Source of the DNA: Cohnella nanjingensis
GTDB taxonomy: Bacteria > Bacillota > Bacilli > Paenibacillales > Paenibacillaceae
Direction of reading: 5' to 3'
NCBI RefSeq assembly: GCF_014212125.1
Contig: NZ_JACJVP010000001.1
Coordinates: 186,001-250,000 of the forward strand
DNA length: 64,000 bases
The number at the start of each line of letters is the position of its first letter. The first letter of the stretch is position 1. The notes beneath the pieces were generated by a model. That model made no database searches. It was not told the origin of the DNA and saw only the letters and a list, made by a program, of their open reading frames with translations. Made by a program: the position numbers and the translations under genes. Positions 26,380 to 35,958 of this stretch are shown one piece after another.

Positions 26380-26799
26380 TTAAATACCGAATCCGCCTAG
26401 TAGAGGCATGATCGTTTTAAGCATTCCGAACCCCATGCGGATTCCCGGCCACATCTTCCCAAACTTGCCCATTAGCCCGCCGCCCCCGACGTTGCCAAGC
26501 CCGCCGCCGCCTGTTCCGCCTCCCAGCAAACCGCCTAAGCCTTGATTGAAAGGAAAGGCGGCTGAGGTTCCGGTTGCTCCTAGACCTGAGAAGAGGCCGG
26601 CTATGCGCGCTCGATGAGATCGGCTAGACGAAGAGCGTTTCATTTTTGTCCTTCCTTTTTGTCCAGCCAAATAAATACTTCCGTGATCAGCCTTGGTAAT
26701 ATAGCCTACGTAATAACTCCCGTCTTTTAAAACGACACAGACGGGCTGTCCCATCCACTTTTTTGCTTCTTCGATTGACATTCTGGATTTAGCAGGCAT
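26380..26799 (-). CDS. Small LSm-like protein with glycine-rich tail
   Basis: 139 residues. Residues about 15-55 (PVCVVLKDGSYYVGYITKADHGSIYL) have the look of an LSm/Sm-like five-stranded barrel, followed by a basic serine/arginine stretch (KMKRSSSSRSHRARIAG) and a very glycine-rich C-terminus (GGLLGGGTGGGGLGNVGGGG). GAAAGAGGTG precedes the ATG. Function unknown. Glycine-rich small proteins are frequent in spore coat and exosporium, and the adjacent divergent cluster encodes spore-type proteins, so a spore role is plausible but unproved. Confidence 0.65.
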   Translation of the reverse strand: MPAKSRMSIEEAKKWMGQPVCVVLKDGSYYVGYITKADHGSIYLAGQKGRTKMKRSSSSRSHRARIAGLFSGLGATGTSAAFPFNQGLGGLLGGGTGGGGLGNVGGGGLMGKFGKMWPGIRMGFGMLKTIMPLLGGFGI

Positions 26800-26897
26800 G
26801 ATATCACCTCTTTCGACTATTGATTTATTTTATTCATTGGCAAGTTGAACTTCTTGTGCGTTTATGGAACAAAGAATAGGCGGATGGGGGGATTTCG

Positions 26898-27326
26898 TTG
26901 GAGAAAGAGAAACTCAACCTGCCAAAGGACTATTATGAACAAGCCAGCGAGGTGCTTGGGGAGGATTTCTGGCAGGATATCGGCCAGTTAATTCCGGTTA
27001 CAGGTCCTAGAATCGATATGTATCATACTTCATCTGCGGTGGTGGTTCTGGCCGAATTGCCGGGCCTTCAGACCAGGGATCAAATCGAGATTCAGCTCGA
27101 AGGGCAATACCTGCTGTTAAAAGGGGAGATTCCTTGTCCCTATCCGGTTACGGATAACCGGATCCTTTTAAAGGAGCGTTATTTTGGTCCATTTCAGCGA
27201 TCCTTGGCTTTGCCAAGGCCCGTTTCCGAGAGCGGAATCGTGGCCAAATATTCGCGGGGTCTGCTCGTGATCGAACTTCCGATTGAACAAAGCGCCCCGC
27301 AAACAAACATTCCGATCCAATACTGA
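26898..27326 (+). CDS. Hsp20/alpha-crystallin-type protein, first gene of the spore-type cluster
   Basis: 142 residues from TTG 26898, preceded by GGGGGG. An alpha-crystallin domain spans about residues 35-130: IDMYHTSSAVVVLAELPG, IQLEGQYLLLKGE and the terminal SRGLLVIELP, which corresponds to the GVL hydrophobic motif of small heat-shock proteins. In Bacillus, sHsp paralogues such as CotM and CotP are spore coat proteins. The following genes encode GerP-like proteins, so a coat role fits. Forty-two bases separate it from the next gene. Confidence 0.8.
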   Translation: MEKEKLNLPKDYYEQASEVLGEDFWQDIGQLIPVTGPRIDMYHTSSAVVVLAELPGLQTRDQIEIQLEGQYLLLKGEIPCPYPVTDNRILLKERYFGPFQRSLALPRPVSESGIVAKYSRGLLVIELPIEQSAPQTNIPIQY

Positions 27327-27368
27327 TCATATAATGAAGGACCTGTATCTTCAAAAGGAGGTGGCCAT

Positions 27369-27593
27369 ATGCGGCATATCCGATTTGGCGAACTGCGTAT
27401 CGGATCCGTCTCGCGCTCGTCGGGCGTTTTTGCCGGAAGCAACAAGCAGCATGGCTTCAAGAGCTTCACGAAGGAGAATCAAGCTTTCGGTTCCGCGAGC
27501 GGGGAGCGAAGCTTGCTTTTCGACGTGAAGTCGAAAGTGAAGGACGCGGATCAGGTCGACGCGGGTTGGGACGGGAAGAAGAACGACAAGTGA
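27369..27593 (+). CDS. GerPA/GerPF-like small spore protein (1)
   Basis: 74 residues with AAAGGAGGTGG before the ATG. The pattern I-x-F-G-E-L-R-I-G-S-V...G-V-F-A-G-S, then K-x-x-x-F-G-S-A-S-G and a closing D-A-D-x-V-D parallels GerPA and GerPF (VGxIxINxV...GD...KT FAGSGSFNTG...DPDVSD). GerP proteins are spore-coat components needed for germinants to reach the inner membrane. CATATAAT, 34 bases before the start, resembles a mother-cell SigE -10, but no matching -35 was found. The next gene starts at the stop codon (GTGA overlap). Confidence 0.65.
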   Translation: MRHIRFGELRIGSVSRSSGVFAGSNKQHGFKSFTKENQAFGSASGERSLLFDVKSKVKDADQVDAGWDGKKNDK

Positions 27594-27994
27594 GAAATCC
27601 TTTTCGGAAGCGGGACCATGAACGGGTCGCGGAAGCGGATCGGCAGAAGCGCATGCAAGAATGGGACGCCAGGCTTCGCCAAATCGAAGAAACGCTAGCC
27701 AACCTGGCGAGCAAATATCCCCAGGTCATCATCGAACATGTCGTCATTCAGCAGCCCGTATTGGAGAAGCTCGAATTTCGGCTGGACGGATTGGATATCG
27801 AGCATCTTAGCGGTTCCTTGAATTTGGGCAATAACTTCGGGGCGCATCCCAGCGTCCAGGCCGACGATCCCAAGCCAAAGACGAATCAAAGCGCCGATCG
27901 CCAACCCGCCGCCAACCAGGCGGAATCTTCTAAACCCGCGCAAACAGGTCTTCACCGAACGCCGACCGGCTTTCGGTTCGATAACCGGAGGTGA
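27590..27994 (+). CDS. GerPC-like coiled-coil spore protein
   Basis: 134 residues. Starts at GTG 27590, overlapping the previous stop by four bases, so translation is coupled. An N-terminal charged coiled coil (residues about 8-45) is followed by the segment LEFRLDGLDIEHLSGSLNLG, which matches the GerPC hallmark (IEYKFDQLKIERLEGTLNIG) closely as I remember it. The rest is a proline, glutamine and serine-rich tail in place of the usual GerPC C-terminal part. This match is the strongest evidence that the cluster is GerP-related. Confidence 0.7.
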   Translation: MRNPFRKRDHERVAEADRQKRMQEWDARLRQIEETLANLASKYPQVIIEHVVIQQPVLEKLEFRLDGLDIEHLSGSLNLGNNFGAHPSVQADDPKPKTNQSADRQPAANQAESSKPAQTGLHRTPTGFRFDNRR

Positions 27995-27999
27995 CGGCA

Positions 28000-28281
28000 A
28001 TGGGTTCTTTTTTGTCTCCGCAATTCGTCATCGGCTCCATCCGAATCGGATCGGTGGAGAACGCTTCTTGCATCAATATGGGGAACAATTGGCCGACCGC
28101 CTTCGAGAGCCATCAGAAACTGACGCAGGGCTTCGGATCGATCAGCGGCGATCGCAACTTGGTGGCAGGCATTCGCTCGCTGCTCAACGATTCCGACTTT
28201 CTCGACATGCTGAACGTGTCCGATTCGGAAGTGCCGGAGTGGCTTCGCGGTATCATCGCCGAGCGCAACAACATAAAATAG
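28000..28281 (+). CDS. GerP-like small spore protein (2)
   Basis: 93 residues. ATG 28000 is eight bases after GGAGG; a GTG at 27991 overlapping the previous stop is the alternative. Core pattern FVIGSIRIGSVENASCINMGNNW, then LTQGFGSISGDRN and a D-x-D tail: the same layout as the 27369 and 29468 proteins and as GerPB/PD (I-x-V-x-G-I-x-N-S-S-x-x-x-I-G). Part of the same operon. Confidence 0.65.
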   Translation: MGSFLSPQFVIGSIRIGSVENASCINMGNNWPTAFESHQKLTQGFGSISGDRNLVAGIRSLLNDSDFLDMLNVSDSEVPEWLRGIIAERNNIK

Positions 28282-28313
28282 GTTAAAGCGGATAGCGAAG
28301 GGGCAGTGACATC

Positions 28314-28769
28314 ATGGACAGCTGGCAGCATTCGGCAGACTGGCAAAGGTTCCAAAAAAACCTGCTTAAACAAATTCCGGTCGCCGGAAAAGAGATCAAC
28401 GGGAAAGAGATCGAGCTAATGGTACAAAAATCGATCCGGAATATGATGCCCAAAATGATGCAGCAGCCGGGCATCCATCCGTTTATGGGCCAAAGTTTGG
28501 ACTACGAGCTGTTTGAGACCCAACGATCCATCTTCGTTCAGTGCCGGCTTCATACAAACGTCATGCCGGGCGATATCCGGCTATACGCCGGCAGGACCAA
28601 ATTAAAAATCGAATCCGCCGATCACGTCGAAGTCGTCGCCTTGCCCAGCGAAGTGAACGTATCGCGTACGATGGCGAGCTTTGAGAATGGCGTACTCGAA
28701 ATCCGGATGCCCAAAACGAACGAGATGGAAGCGTTCCGCGAGATTTTCATCCGGGAGAAAGAGAAGTGA
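28314..28769 (+). CDS. Hsp20/alpha-crystallin-like protein, second copy in the cluster
   Basis: 151 residues. Residues about 60-150 form an alpha-crystallin-like sandwich (SIFVQCRLHTNV, IRLYAGRTKLKIE, and the terminal FENGVLEIRMPK, the GVL motif). The N-terminal 50 residues are a distinctive helical region (IELMVQKSIRNMMPKMMQQPG). Only distantly similar to the first sHsp of the cluster (26898-27326), so not a recent duplication. CotP-like coat role suggested by context. Confidence 0.75.
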   Translation: MDSWQHSADWQRFQKNLLKQIPVAGKEINGKEIELMVQKSIRNMMPKMMQQPGIHPFMGQSLDYELFETQRSIFVQCRLHTNVMPGDIRLYAGRTKLKIESADHVEVVALPSEVNVSRTMASFENGVLEIRMPKTNEMEAFREIFIREKEK

Positions 28770-28826
28770 AAGACGATTTGAAAGGCGCTTCATGGCAGGG
28801 TGCCGTACAAGAGGGGAGACCGGGTC

Positions 28827-29384
28827 TTGGTCCTTAACGACATTAAAGCTTGCGTCGTGTTCCATAAGCTCTTCGTCAACAGCATCGAAAACTCGTCGGG
28901 CATCTTTATCGGAACGAATCAAGCCGGCGGATGGACGACATACAGCAAGAGCAACTCCGGATTCGGCAACCTCAAGGACGCGACGCTGTCGAACGCCATC
29001 GGCATCGTGAGCGATCCCGATCTGTTCGACACCACGATCCACGACGCCCCCAATATCTCCTTGGCGGAGGCGGCCCATGCGGCGCAGCAATGCGCCATCG
29101 AGTTCGAATCAGTGAACGTGAACACGTTGATGAACGCGTCCGCCGTAGACATAGGGGACATCAAACAACTGGGCTGGAGAACGGCCAGGAAAAACAATTA
29201 CGGGCAAGGGAAAAGCTATGGCGCCAACCGGATGAGCCAAATGGTGAACGTGGTGTTCGATGACGATCGCACAGATGCCACTTTCCACATTAAGCAAAAT
29301 GTGGTCGATCAATCCGGGAATACGCCTAAAAATGTTCAAATCGTTCAAAAAAGCACTAGCGAGGGCGAGAACGACGGACCGTAA
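28827..29384 (+). CDS. Tandem-domain GerP-like spore protein
   Basis: 185 residues. TTG 28827 is preferred because GAGGGGAG lies eight bases upstream; an ATG-like reading from 28800 has no such site. Two copies of the cluster's small domain occur in one chain: residues about 9-73 (LFVNSIENSSGIFIGTNQ, GFGNLKD, DPDLFD) and about 93-151 (VNVNTLMNASAVDIGD, NNYGQGKSYG, DDDRTD). They are joined by an alanine-rich helix. A fused pair is unlike standard single-domain GerPA/PF. Function inferred from neighbours. Confidence 0.65.
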   Translation: MVLNDIKACVVFHKLFVNSIENSSGIFIGTNQAGGWTTYSKSNSGFGNLKDATLSNAIGIVSDPDLFDTTIHDAPNISLAEAAHAAQQCAIEFESVNVNTLMNASAVDIGDIKQLGWRTARKNNYGQGKSYGANRMSQMVNVVFDDDRTDATFHIKQNVVDQSGNTPKNVQIVQKSTSEGENDGP

Positions 29385-29467
29385 GGCTTGCACCCTCAAG
29401 TCGCAGGAACCCCCGACCGCATTAGGAATACCATAAATCAATAGGCGATTCTCTCGGGGGTGAAGCG

Positions 29468-29719
29468 TTGGCCGTCATTATCTCCATGGCCGCAGGGGCC
29501 ATCAATATTAATACGTTAAACCGCGGTTCTGTCGTCGCGATTGGAGAAGTCGCGCAGCCGGGGTGGAATCAAAACGGAAAGACGAACTTTGGGAACGGCC
29601 AATTATTCGGCGCTAATGTGGAATCGGGCTTCGTCACGACCGTATTCGATAACGATGTGTTCGATAACCCGATGAACGAGATTGAACCGGCAACCGCCAT
29701 TCAAGGGCAAGCTTTGTAG
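29468..29719 (+). CDS. GerPA/GerPF-like small spore protein (3)
   Basis: 83 residues from TTG 29468 with GGGGGTGAAG upstream. Pattern ININTLNRGSVVAIGEVAQPGW, then KTNFGNGQLFG and the D-N-D-x-F-D-N ending: the clearest relative of GerPA/PF in the cluster. Same strand and spacing as the other members. Confidence 0.65.
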   Translation: MAVIISMAAGAININTLNRGSVVAIGEVAQPGWNQNGKTNFGNGQLFGANVESGFVTTVFDNDVFDNPMNEIEPATAIQGQAL

Positions 29720-29766
29720 GCGCGCGGCGGGACGTTCGAGCGCGCGCTCGTGCGAGGAGAGGTGTT

Positions 29767-30021
29767 ATGGCTGAACAAAAGGAACTCGAGCCTTGTATAC
29801 GATGCTCTAAAATGCCTAAAGAAAAGGACAAATACTGTACGGACTGCGGAGCGCCCCTGGTCAATCGCTGCTTCGACGAACACGGACCGCTCAAAAAGGG
29901 CTGCAACTTCGTAAATGACAGAGAGGCGGCCTATTGCGCCAAGTGCGGAGAGCCGACGCTGTATAACCTATTCGGCATCATTCCGGTCTCCCATCGTCCG
30001 CCGCTCGCCGATCGGCGGTAG
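29767..30021 (+). CDS. Double zinc-ribbon protein, last gene of the cluster
   Basis: 84 residues, GAGGAGAGG before the ATG. Four CxxC-type knuckles (CIRC, CTDC, then a single C with CAKC) form two zinc-ribbon folds around PKEKDKYCTDCGAPL and DREAAYCAKCGEPTL. No membrane segment. Zinc ribbons of this type mediate protein contacts; its place at the end of the spore-type operon suggests assembly of the same structure. Function unknown. Confidence 0.7.
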   Translation: MAEQKELEPCIRCSKMPKEKDKYCTDCGAPLVNRCFDEHGPLKKGCNFVNDREAAYCAKCGEPTLYNLFGIIPVSHRPPLADRR

Positions 30022-30094
30022 AGACGAGTAATGATTACGGCAGGCATATGTCATTGAATTCTAACGTATCCGTGCGGAAGAAGATATGAACACA

Positions 30095-30146
30095 GGGGCT
30101 ATTCCATCGGGTCTTCGTAGACCGGAGCGGAATAGCCCCCCTTTGT
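30095..30146. terminator. Strong hairpin between the spore cluster and the LacI gene
   Basis: GGGGCTATTCC / GGAATAGCCCC (30095-30105 and 30129-30139) with a nested GGGTCT...AGACCG stem. CTTTGTCTT follows on the plus strand. Lies between convergent transcription units and could end both. Confidence 0.75.
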
Positions 30147-30147
30147 C

Positions 30148-31158
30148 TTAGATCGGCTGAACCGATCGCCGCACGATCATCTCCGCCGGCAGCACCACTT
30201 TGCGCCAAGGACCCGGCTCCTCGCGCGTTTGAATGCGGTCCAACAGCATCTGCATGCCGAGATGTCCGAACTGATACGCCTGCTGCGAGATGACCGTGAG
30301 GAACGGGTCGATCTCGGCATACGAAGCCAGCTCGTCGAAGCAGACGAGCGACACGTCCTCGGGCACGCGCAGGCCCTTGGCCTTTAGAGAGCGGATCACT
30401 TCGATCGCGAGGACGTTGTTGCCGGCGACGATGGCCGTGGGCAGCGGCCGCATCCGGTCCAGCCAGGCTTCGACCTCCGACAGGTCGCTTCGCGGACCGA
30501 AGCTCGTCTCCAGCACCCGCGCCTCGTCGTAAGGCAGGTCGTTCAGCTTCAGCGCTTCGCGGTAGCCCTCCAGCCGATCCCTCGCGCTGGAGATCGTCCG
30601 CGAGCCGTTAATGAGCGCGATATCCCGGTGCCCGTTCGACACGAGCTGCCTCACGAGCTGCCGCGCGCCTTCCTTGCTGTCGCCGAGCACGACGTCGCTC
30701 TCGATCCCGGGCACTTCCCGGTCGAGCAGCACGAAGGGCACCCCATGCCGACGCAGCATCTCCAGATGGGGGAGGGAGGCGTCGCCCGCGGGCGCGAACA
30801 GGACGCCGTCCGCCCGCGTCTTCAGGATCGCGTCGATATAATCGTTCTCTTTGTCGAGATTCTCGTCCGTATTGCCGAAGAGCAGCCGGAAGCCGTGCTT
30901 CTTGGCGGCATCCTCGGCCCCGCGCGCCAGCGTCGTGTAGAACGGGTTCGTGATATCGGTGATCATCAGGAACAGCAGGTTCGTCTGCTGCAGCACGAGA
31001 CTGCGCGCCATCTGGTTCGGCACGTAGCCCAGCTCCTCCATGACGCGCTTCACCTTTGCCCGCGTCTTGTCGCTGATTCTGCCGGTGTTATTGATAACTC
31101 TGGATACCGTCATCGCCGAGACGTTCGCTTTCTCCGCGATGTCGTAGATCGTCACCAT
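30148..31158 (-). CDS. LacI-family regulator, probably of the fucose genes
   Basis: 336 residues. N-terminal LacI helix-turn-helix with the hinge ([26 protein letters not shown] and [13 protein letters not shown], given in parts: [19 protein letters not shown]), then a periplasmic-binding-protein-like effector domain. Divergent from fucI with 229 bases between, the standard place for a local repressor that responds to a pathway sugar such as L-fucose or fuculose phosphate. Effector not determinable. Confidence 0.9.
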   Translation of the reverse strand: MVTIYDIAEKANVSAMTVSRVINNTGRISDKTRAKVKRVMEELGYVPNQMARSLVLQQTNLLFLMITDITNPFYTTLARGAEDAAKKHGFRLLFGNTDENLDKENDYIDAILKTRADGVLFAPAGDASLPHLEMLRRHGVPFVLLDREVPGIESDVVLGDSKEGARQLVRQLVSNGHRDIALINGSRTISSARDRLEGYREALKLNDLPYDEARVLETSFGPRSDLSEVEAWLDRMRPLPTAIVAGNNVLAIEVIRSLKAKGLRVPEDVSLVCFDELASYAEIDPFLTVISQQAYQFGHLGMQMLLDRIQTREEPGPWRKVVLPAEMIVRRSVQPI

Positions 31159-31316
31159 ACGTTGCTGGACTCCTTCGCGTCGTTACTTGGGGTTCGCGAA
31201 TCAGAGAAGAGAAGCGCTTGCCCGTTCGTTTGCCGGCCCGCCTGAGATGCGTCTCCGACTCTTCGTCATCGGAGGGCGGCGCCGGGGGTTACTTGTAATC
31301 TTACAAAAACGCGGCA

Positions 31317-31345
31317 TTGACAGCAAGCGGTTTCAGCGTTACTTT
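31317..31345 (+). promoter_or_regulatory. fucI promoter with a cre/LacI-type operator between -35 and -10
   Basis: TTGACA (31317-31322) and TACTTT (31340-31345) are 17 bases apart. Between them AGCAAGCGGTTTCA (31322-31335) matches 13 of 14 positions of the CcpA cre consensus TGnAAnCGnTTnCA, which is also the general LacI-family operator form. A second palindrome AAGCGCTT lies at 31212-31219 and TTGTAATCTTACAA at 31293-31306. Binding there would block RNA polymerase. Confidence 0.6.
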
Positions 31346-31387
31346 AGAGTTATCGGTAACACAAACTTATCATTTGGAGGGATTAAT

Positions 31388-33178
<1,791 letters not shown>

Positions 33179-33186
33179 GAGAAGGC

Positions 33187-33213
33187 GGGCGTCCCGCGGC
33201 TGGCGGGACGCCC
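33187..33213 (+). repeat. Intercistronic hairpin between fucI and fucA
   Basis: Eleven-pair perfect stem GGGCGTCCCGC / GCGGGACGCCC (33187-33197 and 33203-33213). No T-tract, and fucA follows 24 bases later, so it more likely stabilises the fucI message or reduces downstream expression than ends transcription. Confidence 0.6.
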
Positions 33214-33236
33214 GTTGACGGGAGGAGACCGGCTGC

Positions 33237-33896
33237 ATGAGCGTCATGGACATTCGCAACGAGCTGTGCAAATACGCGCAAAAAACGGTCGCGAACAAAT
33301 TGGTCGTCGGGCCCGGCGGCAATATCAGCGCCCGCTATGAAGGGAAGATGTACCTGTCCCCGAGCGGCTTCGCGCTGGACGAGATCGCGCCGGAACAATG
33401 GGTGGAGGTCGACATCGAGAGCGGCGCCATCGCGGATATCGGCCTGCGGCCGTCGTCCGAGGTGCTGATGCATCTGTTCGCCTACCGGGCGAACCCGAAC
33501 ATCGGCGCCATCGTGCATACGCACCCGCCTTACTGCATCGCGTTCACCTTGGTGGAGGAGAATCTGCCCGTCATGTTCCCCGATCAGGCGGCGCTGGTCG
33601 GCACGACCACTTATGTGCCGTACGTGCTGCCGACGACCGACAAGCTGGCGGACGCCGTCGTCGCCAAGGTGAACGACCACAGCACGATCCTCCTCGGCAA
33701 TCACGGTCTCGTCACGACCGGCCGCAATCTCCGCGAGGCGTATTACCGCACGGAAGTGGTCGAAGAGAGCGCGAAGATCTTCCTGATCGCGAGCGCCGTC
33801 AAGCCGCCGAAGGCGCTGACCGACGCAGAGTACCGGGAGATCGCTTCGCTCGAGAGCGAAGCCTACCGCATTCAGCTGCTGCAGAAAATGAAATAA
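33237..33896 (+). CDS. fucA: L-fuculose-1-phosphate aldolase (class II aldolase)
   Basis: 219 residues. Class II aldolase/adducin family with the substrate block GPGGNISAR, the catalytic glutamate in PSSEVLMHLF, zinc ligands HTHPPYC and the later NHGLVTTG histidine. Splits L-fuculose 1-phosphate into dihydroxyacetone phosphate and L-lactaldehyde. GGGAGGAG before the ATG. Assignment as FucA rather than another class II aldolase rests on its place directly after fucI. Confidence 0.9.
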   Translation: MSVMDIRNELCKYAQKTVANKLVVGPGGNISARYEGKMYLSPSGFALDEIAPEQWVEVDIESGAIADIGLRPSSEVLMHLFAYRANPNIGAIVHTHPPYCIAFTLVEENLPVMFPDQAALVGTTTYVPYVLPTTDKLADAVVAKVNDHSTILLGNHGLVTTGRNLREAYYRTEVVEESAKIFLIASAVKPPKALTDAEYREIASLESEAYRIQLLQKMK

Positions 33897-33918
33897 TCTC
33901 GGATTCGGAGGGGACGAC

Positions 33919-35439
33919 ATGCCCGCTACAACGGAAGACGGGGGCGTGACGATCGCGACGGCGCTGGCCTTCGACATGGGCGCGGGATCCGGCCGCGCGC
34001 TCGTCGGCGAACTGAAGCGCGCGCCGGACGGCGCCTCCAAGCTCGCCGTAACGGAGATTCACCGCTTCGAGAACGTACCCGTCCAAGTCGGCAAGCATCT
34101 GCATTGGGATATTCTGCGGCTGCTCCACGAGATCAAGCGGGGGATCCGCAAGGCGTTCCAGGCCGGCTACGCGCCGACGACTTTCGGGATCGACACGTGG
34201 GGCGTGGACTTCGGTCTGATCGACGGCAACGGCGAGCTGCTCGGCAATCCTTATCATTACCGGGACGCGCAGACCGACGGGCTGATCGAGGAAGTCGGGG
34301 CGCTCGTCGGACGGGAAGCGCTCTTCCGACAGAGCGGCGTACAGTTCATGCCGTTCAATACGATCTATCAGCTGTACGCGATGCGCAAGGCCGCATCTCC
34401 GAAGCTGGAGGCGGCGCAGACGCTGCTGCTCACGCCGGATCTGCTCGTCTACCTGCTCACCGGCGTCCCGTCCTGCGAATTCACGATGGCGACGACGACG
34501 CAGCTCTACGATCCGCGCGTGCGGCAGTGGAACAAGGCGCTCATGGCGCAGCTTGACATCCCGAGCCGTCTGTTCCTCGACCCCGTGCAGCCCGGTTCGC
34601 GCGTCGGTCCGCTGTCTCCGGAGGTTGCCAATGAACTGGAAGTGCCTGCGATCGAGGCCGTGTCGGTCGGCACGCACGATACGGAGTCGGCGATCGCGGC
34701 CGTGCCTGCGGACGGCGGGGCGTTCGCGTACCTCGTATGCGGCACCTGGTCGCTACTTGGCACGGAGCTGGCCGAGCCGCTGCTCAGCTTGGATACGCTC
34801 GCGCAGGACTTCTCCAACGAAGGCGGCGTGGGCGGCACTTATCAGCTGCTGAAGAACATCATGGGTTTGTGGATTCTGCAGGAATGCAAAAGGGAGTGGG
34901 ATGAGCGGGGAGGAAGGCAGCTCGGTTACGGCGAGCTGGTCGAACAAGCGCGACGCGCTGCGCCCTTCCGCAGCCTCATCGACCCGGACGACGCGCGGTT
35001 CTACGGACCGTCCGGCATGACGGAGAAGATCCGCAGCTACTGCCGGGAGACCGGCCAGCCGGAGCCGGACGGCGAAGGCGAGTTCGCGCGCTGCATCCTG
35101 GAGAGCTTGGCGCTGCGGTACCGTCAGGCGCTGGAACAGGCGGAAAGCCTGACGGGCAAGCGGTTCTCCGGGCTCCATATGGTTGGCGGAGGGGTTCAGA
35201 ACGAGCTGCTATGCCAATTCGCGGCAGACGCGATCGGGCGCCCGGTATGGGCGGGTCCGGTCGAAGCGAGCGCGATCGGCAACCTGCTCGTGCAATTCAT
35301 CGCGCAGGGACGATGCGCGGACTTGGAGGAAGCGAGGCGCCTCGCTGCCGGCTCGTTCCCGGTTCTGACCTATGCGCCCGTCGAAGGCGAAGCTTGGAAT
35401 CGCGTGTATACGCGTTTTTGCGACATGATCCGCTCCTAA
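33919..35439 (+). CDS. FGGY-family sugar kinase, RhaB-like, presumed L-fuculokinase
   Basis: 506 residues. Both FGGY domains are present (ALAFDMGAGSGRALVG at the N-terminus with the nucleotide-binding acid, FGIDTWGVDFGLID, and LHMVGGGVQNELLCQFAAD near the end). By sequence it looks more like rhamnulokinase (RhaB) than E. coli FucK, but no rhamnose isomerase or aldolase gene is present while fucI and fucA are, so it most likely phosphorylates L-fuculose. Last gene of the operon; its stop codon lies inside the terminator. Confidence 0.85.
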   Translation: MPATTEDGGVTIATALAFDMGAGSGRALVGELKRAPDGASKLAVTEIHRFENVPVQVGKHLHWDILRLLHEIKRGIRKAFQAGYAPTTFGIDTWGVDFGLIDGNGELLGNPYHYRDAQTDGLIEEVGALVGREALFRQSGVQFMPFNTIYQLYAMRKAASPKLEAAQTLLLTPDLLVYLLTGVPSCEFTMATTTQLYDPRVRQWNKALMAQLDIPSRLFLDPVQPGSRVGPLSPEVANELEVPAIEAVSVGTHDTESAIAAVPADGGAFAYLVCGTWSLLGTELAEPLLSLDTLAQDFSNEGGVGGTYQLLKNIMGLWILQECKREWDERGGRQLGYGELVEQARRAAPFRSLIDPDDARFYGPSGMTEKIRSYCRETGQPEPDGEGEFARCILESLALRYRQALEQAESLTGKRFSGLHMVGGGVQNELLCQFAADAIGRPVWAGPVEASAIGNLLVQFIAQGRCADLEEARRLAAGSFPVLTYAPVEGEAWNRVYTRFCDMIRS

Positions 35440-35455
35440 TCGAGCGGATTTTTTT
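35428..35455 (+). terminator. Terminator of the fuc operon overlapping the kinase stop
   Basis: ATCCGCTC (35428-35435) / GAGCGGAT (35442-35449) with a six-base loop holding the stop codon, then seven T. Confidence 0.93.
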
Positions 35456-35528
35456 GCGGGGAGAGGCAACCTTCCGCCATCGGGACGCGTCCTAATGGAT
35501 AGGTAATTAAAGGAAGGGGAGCCGGGGG

Positions 35529-35945
35529 TTGAAAAAGAGAAAATGGGTGCCTTACGCGGTCGCCTGGATGTGTCTGGTCACCGTCCTGTCGGCTTGCGCC
35601 GCGAGAGAGGAACTGCGCGAGACGGATCGCATCATCCAAATCAGCAAACCCGACGGCGACCGTTACAAGGTGTACAAGGAAATTCGGCAACCGGAAAAAG
35701 TCGCGCAAACCGAAAAGCTGCTGCAAGACACCGTTAAAGGGTTGGCAGTCGTGTCGATGTCGCGCGAGGCGGATTATCAGTTGACGTTCATGAACACGAT
35801 TCCGGGGTCGCCGTACGACAAGGTCGTGTACGAGGTGTGGCGCGCGCCGAAGGACGACCGGGTGGAGGTCGTCTCGGAGCCGACCGGCACCTACGCCCAG
35901 CTCGATTCCGAGGCGAGCCGATCGATCCTTCGCCTCGTGAAATAA
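35529..35945 (+). CDS. Small lipoprotein of unknown function
   Basis: 138 residues from TTG 35529 with GGAAGGGGAG upstream. Signal sequence KKRKWVPYAVAWMCLVTVLSAC ends in the lipobox LSAC. The mature part is a small alpha/beta domain of about 110 residues (VYKEIRQPEKVAQTEKLL). No recognised function. Confidence 0.7.
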   Translation: MKKRKWVPYAVAWMCLVTVLSACAAREELRETDRIIQISKPDGDRYKVYKEIRQPEKVAQTEKLLQDTVKGLAVVSMSREADYQLTFMNTIPGSPYDKVVYEVWRAPKDDRVEVVSEPTGTYAQLDSEASRSILRLVK

Positions 35946-35958
35946 CGCGCGCGTTCGT

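Noticed and set aside
29767..30021. Zinc-ribbon protein considered as a toxin-antitoxin partner
   Set aside because: It is in line with the spore-type operon and has no toxin-like neighbour.
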